The position numbers and the translations under genes were made by a program. Under the pieces are notes generated by a model. The model had not been told where the DNA came from and ran no database searches. It saw only the letters and a program-made list of their open reading frames with translations. Shown piece by piece: positions 59,829-64,000 of a stretch of 64,000 nucleotides of DNA. Numbering within the stretch: the first letter of the stretch is position 1; every line of letters begins with the position of its first letter. The stretch is from an uncultured Ruminococcus sp. (GTDB taxonomy: Bacteria; Bacillota; Clostridia; Oscillospirales; Ruminococcaceae): contig NZ_CAMYUE010000006.1 in NCBI RefSeq assembly GCF_947301925.1, positions 1 through 64,000 of the forward strand, given 5' to 3'.

Positions 59829-60344
59829 TCAATACAGTCTGCTTTCCTGTATCTTTCTGAGTATGAAAAAGAAGAAAAGGAATATCATTCCGCCTATGAG
59901 GCAGATGATGCCCAGTACGGAAAAGACGAGCCCCGAAAAACCTGTGCTGTCTATGGTCTGATCGAAATAGTATATCTCAGGCTTGTGGGGATCGTAGTGT
60001 ATCGTCACTCTGTCGCCCTTTTTAAGTGAATCCTCGGTGGATAAAAGACTGTCGTATCTGAATACATCGTCGGTCTCCACTTCAATATGACATTCGGTGC
60101 GGGTCTCTGTGCGGTATCTTGGGCGGTCGGAGTCGTATACCCTTTTGCGGTAACGGGTGGTCTCCACCTCCGTGACCGTGCCGCAGACCGCGGCGGTGCA
60201 TCTTTTTTCAAGGTTACCTGTGATGAAGTCGCCCAGAAGCGTCAGCAGGAAGAATACGGCTGCGAGAGTAAAAAGCCCTGCCACAAGAATGATCTTGCCC
60301 TTTCTGCTCATATCATCTTTAAAGATGAAGTGCCTGCCGTTCAT
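59829..60344 (-). CDS. DUF3592 membrane protein
   Basis: 171 residues. One helix at about 19-42 and another at about 138-162 flank a beta-rich outside or inside domain of about 95 residues (CGTVTEVETTRYRKR, YRTETRTECHIEVETDD, LKKGDRVTIHYDPHKPEIYY). The last stretch is the DUF3592 signature. The start codon overlaps the stop of coaBC (ATGA), supporting this start rather than the ATG 11 codons later. Function unknown; the coupling to coaBC has no obvious reason. Confidence 0.82.
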   Translation of the reverse strand: MNGRHFIFKDDMSRKGKIILVAGLFTLAAVFFLLTLLGDFITGNLEKRCTAAVCGTVTEVETTRYRKRVYDSDRPRYRTETRTECHIEVETDDVFRYDSLLSTEDSLKKGDRVTIHYDPHKPEIYYFDQTIDSTGFSGLVFSVLGIICLIGGMIFLFFFFILRKIQESRLY

Positions 60345-61537
60345 TTATTACAGAGCTCCGACAGTCTGGTGAGGATCACATTTGCGGCGTCGAACTTGGA
60401 CATGAGCTCCATTTCCTCGTCGCCGTCCTTTGTTATCATGGTTATGATGTTGGTATCGGTGCCGAAGCCCGAGCCTGCCTTCCTGAGAGAATTTGCGCAT
60501 ATCATATCGCAGTTCTTCTTGGTGAGCTTCTTGCGTGAGTTCTCGATAACGTTGTCGGTCTCCATGGAGAAGCCGCAGACTACCTGTCCTTCGCGGCGGT
60601 GCTCGCCGATATAAGCCAGTATATCCGTGGTGCGCTTCAGAGGTATGCTCATATCCCCGTCGGACTTCTTTATCTTGCTGTCGGCAGTGGTAACGGGAGT
60701 GTAATCCGCTACGGCGGCAGCCTTTATGATGATATCGGTCTCGTCAAGGCGCTCCTTTACGGCATTGAACATATCCTCTGCGGACTGTACTTTTACCACG
60801 TTCACGAACATGGGGGGCTCAACGTCTGTGTGGGCAGCTACCACCGTTACGTCTGCTCCGCGGAGCATTGCGGCTCTTGCCAGTGCAAAGCCCATCTTTC
60901 CGCTGGAGTGGTTGGAGATGAAGCGGACGGGGTCAATGCTCTCGCGTGTGGCTCCTGCGGTGACGAGTATCTTCTTTCCTGCAAGATCCTTTTCAAAGGC
61001 GGCCTCGCGGACGATGTACTCCAGCAGAGTCTCCTCGTCGGGGAGCTTTCCGTCGCCGATGTCGCGGTTTGCCAGCATACCGCGGACCGGCTCCACTATC
61101 TCATAGCCGAATCTCTTCAGCTTTTCCAGATTGTCCTGAACTATGGGGTTATGGAACATATTGTGGTTCATGGCAGGTGCGATTATCTTCTTGCAGGTGC
61201 AGGCCATGACCGTTGTGGTCAGCATATCGTCGGCGATGCCATTTGCTATCTTGCCGATAACGTTTGCCGAGGCAGGAGCGATCATTACAACGTCCGCCTT
61301 CTTGGCTATGGAAACGTGCTCCACGCTGTACTCGAAGTTCCTGTCAAATGTGTCTATGAGGCATTTGTGCTGAGTCAGTGTCTCAAAGGTGAGCGGCTGG
61401 ACGAAATTCAGCGAATTGGGCGTCATTGCAACGTGTACGTCGGCTCCCAGCTTTGTCAGCATACGGGCAAGGTTGCAGGTCTTGTATATGGCTATGGAGC
61501 TTGTTACTCCCAGTAAAACAGTCTTTCCTGTAAGCAT
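60341..61537 (-). CDS. coaBC: Bifunctional phosphopantothenoylcysteine decarboxylase / phosphopantothenate-cysteine ligase
   Basis: 398 residues. It makes 4'-phosphopantetheine in coenzyme A synthesis. The CoaC flavoprotein half (about 1-185) has GKTVLLGVTSSIAIYK, the His in PAMNHNMFHNP and PVRGMLANRDIGDG. The CoaB half (about 190-398) has KKILVTAGATRESIDPVRFISNHSSGKMG and the Lys-containing AAAVADYTPVT. The start giving MLTGKTVLLG has GAGGTG 8 bases upstream; the frame is open 19 codons more but without a site. It lies 10 bases after the lactate dehydrogenase gene. Confidence 0.96.
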   Translation of the reverse strand: MLTGKTVLLGVTSSIAIYKTCNLARMLTKLGADVHVAMTPNSLNFVQPLTFETLTQHKCLIDTFDRNFEYSVEHVSIAKKADVVMIAPASANVIGKIANGIADDMLTTTVMACTCKKIIAPAMNHNMFHNPIVQDNLEKLKRFGYEIVEPVRGMLANRDIGDGKLPDEETLLEYIVREAAFEKDLAGKKILVTAGATRESIDPVRFISNHSSGKMGFALARAAMLRGADVTVVAAHTDVEPPMFVNVVKVQSAEDMFNAVKERLDETDIIIKAAAVADYTPVTTADSKIKKSDGDMSIPLKRTTDILAYIGEHRREGQVVCGFSMETDNVIENSRKKLTKKNCDMICANSLRKAGSGFGTDTNIITMITKDGDEEMELMSKFDAANVILTRLSELCNK

Positions 61538-61547
61538 ATCATTCACC

Positions 61548-62528
61548 TCATATACGGAGCTCGTTGGGACAATCCTCGCCGTTGTGGCAGGCAAGGATAT
61601 TGTTCACAGTGGTCTCCGCGATATTTGCCAGAGCCTCCTCGGTGAGGAAGGCCTGATGTGATGTCACGATGACATTGGGCATGGAGATGAGCCTTGCCAG
61701 CGTATCGTCTGCGATGATGTGGCCGGAGAAGTCCTGGAAGAAGACGTCGGCCTCCTCCTCGTATACGTCCAGGCAGGCTGCGCCTATCTTACGCGCCTTT
61801 ATGCCCTCAAGGAGAGCCTCGGCGTCGATGAGTGCGCCTCTTGAGGTGTTGATTATCACAACGCCCTTCTTCAGCTTCTCAATGGACGCGGCGTCTATCA
61901 TATGATAGGTCTCGTCGGTGAGAGGGCAGTGGAAGGAGATGATATCGCTGCGGCTGAACAGCTCGTCCAGCTCAACGTATTCGATATCGCTGTCCTTTGC
62001 GGGGAACTTGTCGTAGGCGATGACGTTCATGCCGAAGCCGCGGCATATGTTGATGAATATGCGGCCTATCTTACCTGTTCCCACTACGCCCACGGTCTTG
62101 CCGTGAAGGTCGAAGCCTGTGAGGCCGTTAAGGGAGAAGTTGTGATCCCTTGTGCGGATAAAGGCCTTGTGGACGCGGCGTATTGAGGTCAGCAGCAGTG
62201 CAGCTGCGTGCTCGGCAACTGCATAGGGCGAGTAGGCAGGCACACTGACTACCTTCAGCTTGTCCTTGGCGTAATTGATATCAACGTTGTTGTAGCCTGC
62301 GCAGCGGAGGGCAAGTGTCTTTACGCCCAGAGCGCAGAGCCTGTCGATGACGGCGGCGTTTACCGTGTCGTTTACGAATACGCAGACGGCCTCGCAGCCC
62401 TTGGCCAGAGCGGCAGTATCCTCGTTGAGCTTGGTCTCGTAGAATTTGAAGGTGATCTTCTTCTCCTTGCCAAGCTTTTCAAATGAGGGCATATCATATG
62501 GCTTTGTGTCAAAAAAAGCGACTTTCAT
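61548..62528 (-). CDS. ldhA: D-lactate dehydrogenase
   Basis: 326 residues. It reduces pyruvate to D-lactate with NADH, a fermentation route. The start MKVAFFDTKPYDMPSFEK is typical of D-lactate dehydrogenases. Others are RCAGYNNVDI, the nucleotide loop GTGKIGRIFINICRGFGM, the catalytic Arg in NTSRGALIDAEAL, Glu in DVYEEEADVFF and His in TSHQAFLTEEAL. The last two differ from general hydroxyacid dehydrogenases and match LdhA. It is the second gene of a leftward operon, 37 bases after the hydrolase gene. Confidence 0.93.
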   Translation of the reverse strand: MKVAFFDTKPYDMPSFEKLGKEKKITFKFYETKLNEDTAALAKGCEAVCVFVNDTVNAAVIDRLCALGVKTLALRCAGYNNVDINYAKDKLKVVSVPAYSPYAVAEHAAALLLTSIRRVHKAFIRTRDHNFSLNGLTGFDLHGKTVGVVGTGKIGRIFINICRGFGMNVIAYDKFPAKDSDIEYVELDELFSRSDIISFHCPLTDETYHMIDAASIEKLKKGVVIINTSRGALIDAEALLEGIKARKIGAACLDVYEEEADVFFQDFSGHIIADDTLARLISMPNVIVTSHQAFLTEEALANIAETTVNNILACHNGEDCPNELRI

Positions 62529-62565
62529 TGCAGTTACCTTCTTTCGCAGTAAGTTTGGGTCCCCT

Positions 62566-63084
62566 TCAGACTATCTTTGCAAATACGCCTGCAAGGGAAG
62601 CGATGTATGTTTTCTGTACTGTCTCGGCAGGTATGATCTCGCCGTTTATCTCCAGATCCATAGTTGCGCAGGCGTCGGCTACCAGCGTCACCTCATAGCC
62701 GTGATCCATTGCGGCGCGTACCGTGGTGTCAACGCACATATGGGTCATCATGCCGCATACAATAAGCTTCTCGACGCCCATGCTGCGGAGGCAGTCGTTG
62801 AGCTCGGTGCCGAGGAAGCTGTTGGGGCAGTACTTGTTTATCACTATGTCGTCGGGCAGCGGAGCTATCCTCTCGGATATCTCGCAGCCGTAGGTGCCTT
62901 CGTTGAAAAACGTCTCGTCGTCGGGGTTGATGTGTCTGATGTAGATTATGGGGCGTCCTGTCTGACGGCTCTCGCTGATGAGTTCAACGATGCGGTCCTC
63001 GGCCTGCCTGGGGTTGTGGAGCTCGCAGGCTCCGCCCTCAAAGTAGTCGTTCTGTACGTCGATGACGATCAAAGCTTCTTTCAT
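62566..63084 (-). CDS. Isochorismatase-family cysteine hydrolase
   Basis: 172 residues. The catalytic triad is Asp9 (LIVIDVQNDYF), Lys84 (VINKYCPNSF) and Cys117 (GMMTHMCVDTT). The cis-peptide before the Cys and the VRAAMDHGY stretch match nicotinamidase-related hydrolases such as YecD or YcaC. The start giving MKEALIVIDV is 8 bases after GGGAG; an ATG 2 codons upstream sits only 2 bases after it. The substrate is unknown. It is first in a leftward operon with ldhA and coaBC. Confidence 0.88.
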   Translation of the reverse strand: MKEALIVIDVQNDYFEGGACELHNPRQAEDRIVELISESRQTGRPIIYIRHINPDDETFFNEGTYGCEISERIAPLPDDIVINKYCPNSFLGTELNDCLRSMGVEKLIVCGMMTHMCVDTTVRAAMDHGYEVTLVADACATMDLEINGEIIPAETVQKTYIASLAGVFAKIV

Positions 63085-63239
63085 ATTCATATCTCCCTGA
63101 GTGCATTGTTCCTGTTACGGTGAAATGGAAAGTTCAACTAAGAACTCTGCCGTCTTTTTTCGTCTAATATATAGAGGGAGTTTTCCGTCGGCGAAAGGCT
63201 CCGCTCTCATATCATGACCCGCAGGAACGTTTTTTATTT

Positions 63240-63268
63240 AGTATACCACATCGCAGCCACCCTGTCAA
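63240..63268 (-). promoter_or_regulatory. Sigma-A promoter of the hydrolase-ldhA-coaBC operon
   Basis: On the minus strand: TTGACA, 17 bases, TATACT. The leader to the hydrolase start is about 150 nt. The region 63091-63239 holds no gene. Confidence 0.75.
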
Positions 63269-63378
63269 TGAATGGAGCGGTGGTCATAATCACGAAAAAT
63301 CCACGCCGGGAGCGTTGAAAAATGTGACTGCGGAGAAACGGGCGGCAGTATGCCGCCTGAAAAACGCATAAAAAGACT

Positions 63379-63407
63379 TGACGGTATATCCGCCTGTCAT
63401 TATAATT
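63379..63407 (+). promoter_or_regulatory. Sigma-A promoter of the partial secreted-protein gene, with a direct repeat
   Basis: TTGACG at 63379-63384, a 17-base spacer, TATAAT at 63402-63407. The 15-mer CGGTATATCCGCCTG lies in the spacer (63383-63397) and again at 63425-63439, just past the expected start site. Their 42-base spacing equals about four helical turns. Confidence 0.7.
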
Positions 63408-63473
63408 AAGAAGATTAAGGCTCGCGGTATATCCGCCTGCCGTTGTGATAAATATAATAAGGAGGGAAAACCT

Positions 63474-64000
63474 ATGAGATTCATGAAGCAAATGATATCT
63501 GTTGTCCTGGCGTCTGCAATGGCGGCCTCTGTCTGCTGTGCGGGCATGAGCACTGCGGCGGCGGACGGGAACGATCTTTCCGTTGGAGCCGCATTAATCG
63601 AGGAGGGCGGTTTTAACGTTCCCGACTGGGTACCTCAGGACTTTGAGTCCGCTTTCAACTTCACCAACGATCACGGTTCCACTCAGGTGAACGGGAACTA
63701 TTTCTGTATCGTCACAAAGGTGGCAGGCTCAGAAGAAAAGAGCTTTGTTGAAGCAAAGCTTTCGGAGGGCAGCGAAAGTGTGACCCTGTTGAGCAACAGG
63801 AACTACAGTTATGACCCCGGTCAGACCACAACTACTACAAATATATTCGGAGACGGTCAGAGGCTGCCTGACTATTACTACAATGTAATGGTGTTTGAGT
63901 TCAGCGTCGATATCGATGCGGAGATAAATGTGGGAGTGTACGAAAAAGGTGAGGAGCCCGTTGAGGTGATCTCGAAAAAGTACAGCCTTACCATGAGCAT
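63474..64000 (+). CDS. Secreted protein, 5' part only, sharing the LPDWIPxDF module
   Basis: The frame is open from the ATG at 63474 to the window end, so about 175 residues are visible. GGAGGG lies 7 bases upstream. A signal peptide (MRFMKQMISVVLASAMAASVC, cleavage near STAAA) is followed by VPDWVPQDFESAFNFTNDHG, which aligns with LPDWIPSDFDSAVEFRNNYG of the protein at 26.5 kb. The similarity continues to YFCIV (there LICIVY). Later segments such as YYYNVMVFEFSVDIDAEINVG match FDVFVYQPLKQGDIDLTI only in outline. The C-terminal domains, perhaps a dockerin, lie beyond the window. Confidence 0.8.
   Translation, partial: MRFMKQMISVVLASAMAASVCCAGMSTAAADGNDLSVGAALIEEGGFNVPDWVPQDFESAFNFTNDHGSTQVNGNYFCIVTKVAGSEEKSFVEAKLSEGSESVTLLSNRNYSYDPGQTTTTTNIFGDGQRLPDYYYNVMVFEFSVDIDAEINVGVYEKGEEPVEVISKKYSLTMS

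Noticed and set aside
1..64000. CRISPR arrays, tRNA or rRNA genes, integrase or transposase genes
   Set aside because: None was seen on reading both strands; direct repeats present are protein-coding tandem repeats or the intergenic elements described.

Overview
This window looks like chromosomal DNA of a low-to-mid GC, Gram-positive gut or rumen clostridium, most likely Ruminococcus (Oscillospiraceae). The evidence is protein-level: at least three secreted proteins with type I dockerins, a Cthe_2159-type carbohydrate-binding protein, an LPxTG-anchored subtilase, RNase Y, an NAD-type (class 1B) PyrD/PyrK pair and an alpha/beta-type spore protein (SASP). No rRNA, tRNA, CRISPR array or transposase gene is visible. 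The genus call is inference.

Layout. 1-2.9 kb: the 3' part of tuf, then a two-gene ABC exporter. 2.9-7.1 kb (minus): asnB, then cca-pflA. 7.6-10.8 kb: a dockerin protein with tandem beta-helix modules. 10.9-19.7 kb (minus): a PASTA protein whose kinase domain has lost its catalytic residues, then an operon of small membrane protein, hydroxyacid dehydrogenase, proB, dCMP-deaminase-like gene, proA and a coiled-coil membrane protein. 19.9-23.4 kb: response regulator, histidine kinase and a rhodanese-TtcA fusion. 23.6-25.9 kb (minus): a GT-C-like polytopic membrane protein. 26.0-33.9 kb: a segment bounded by two copies of a SASP leader and holding two large secreted-protein genes that use CCG for proline, unlike the CCC/CCT of their neighbours. 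33.9-37.6 kb: the SASP gene, degV, trmL, a C1-type lipoprotein peptidase, a tiny membrane protein and ruvX. 38.0-40.3 kb: a DUF1836 regulator, three small proteins (two are paralogues) and an SPFH protein. 40.3-40.7 kb: a non-coding region with C-rich hairpin loops. 40.7-46.8 kb (minus): amidohydrolase, ArsR, membrane protein, pyrD, pyrK, a NahK-like kinase, and the DUF711/ACT pair. 46.9-53.5 kb: HIT, PHP phosphatase, Lrp-aminotransferase-ispE, YegP-like and rny. 53.7-59.8 kb: a dockerin M6 protease, an O-antigen-ligase-like protein, ferredoxin, DUF1540 and an Asp-rich membrane protein. 59.8-63.1 kb (minus): isochorismatase-like hydrolase, D-lactate dehydrogenase, coaBC and DUF3592. 63.5 kb to the end: the start of a secreted protein sharing its N-terminal module with the protein at 26.5 kb.

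The most interesting non-coding content is: a family of intergenic elements with inverted-repeat ends around strings of hairpins (254, 135 and about 60 bp); a candidate sRNA on the minus strand at about 40.32-40.65 kb with repeated ACCCC motifs in hairpin loops; and the duplicated SASP leader. Many sigma-A promoters with 17-bp spacers are visible and fit the operon boundaries given here.
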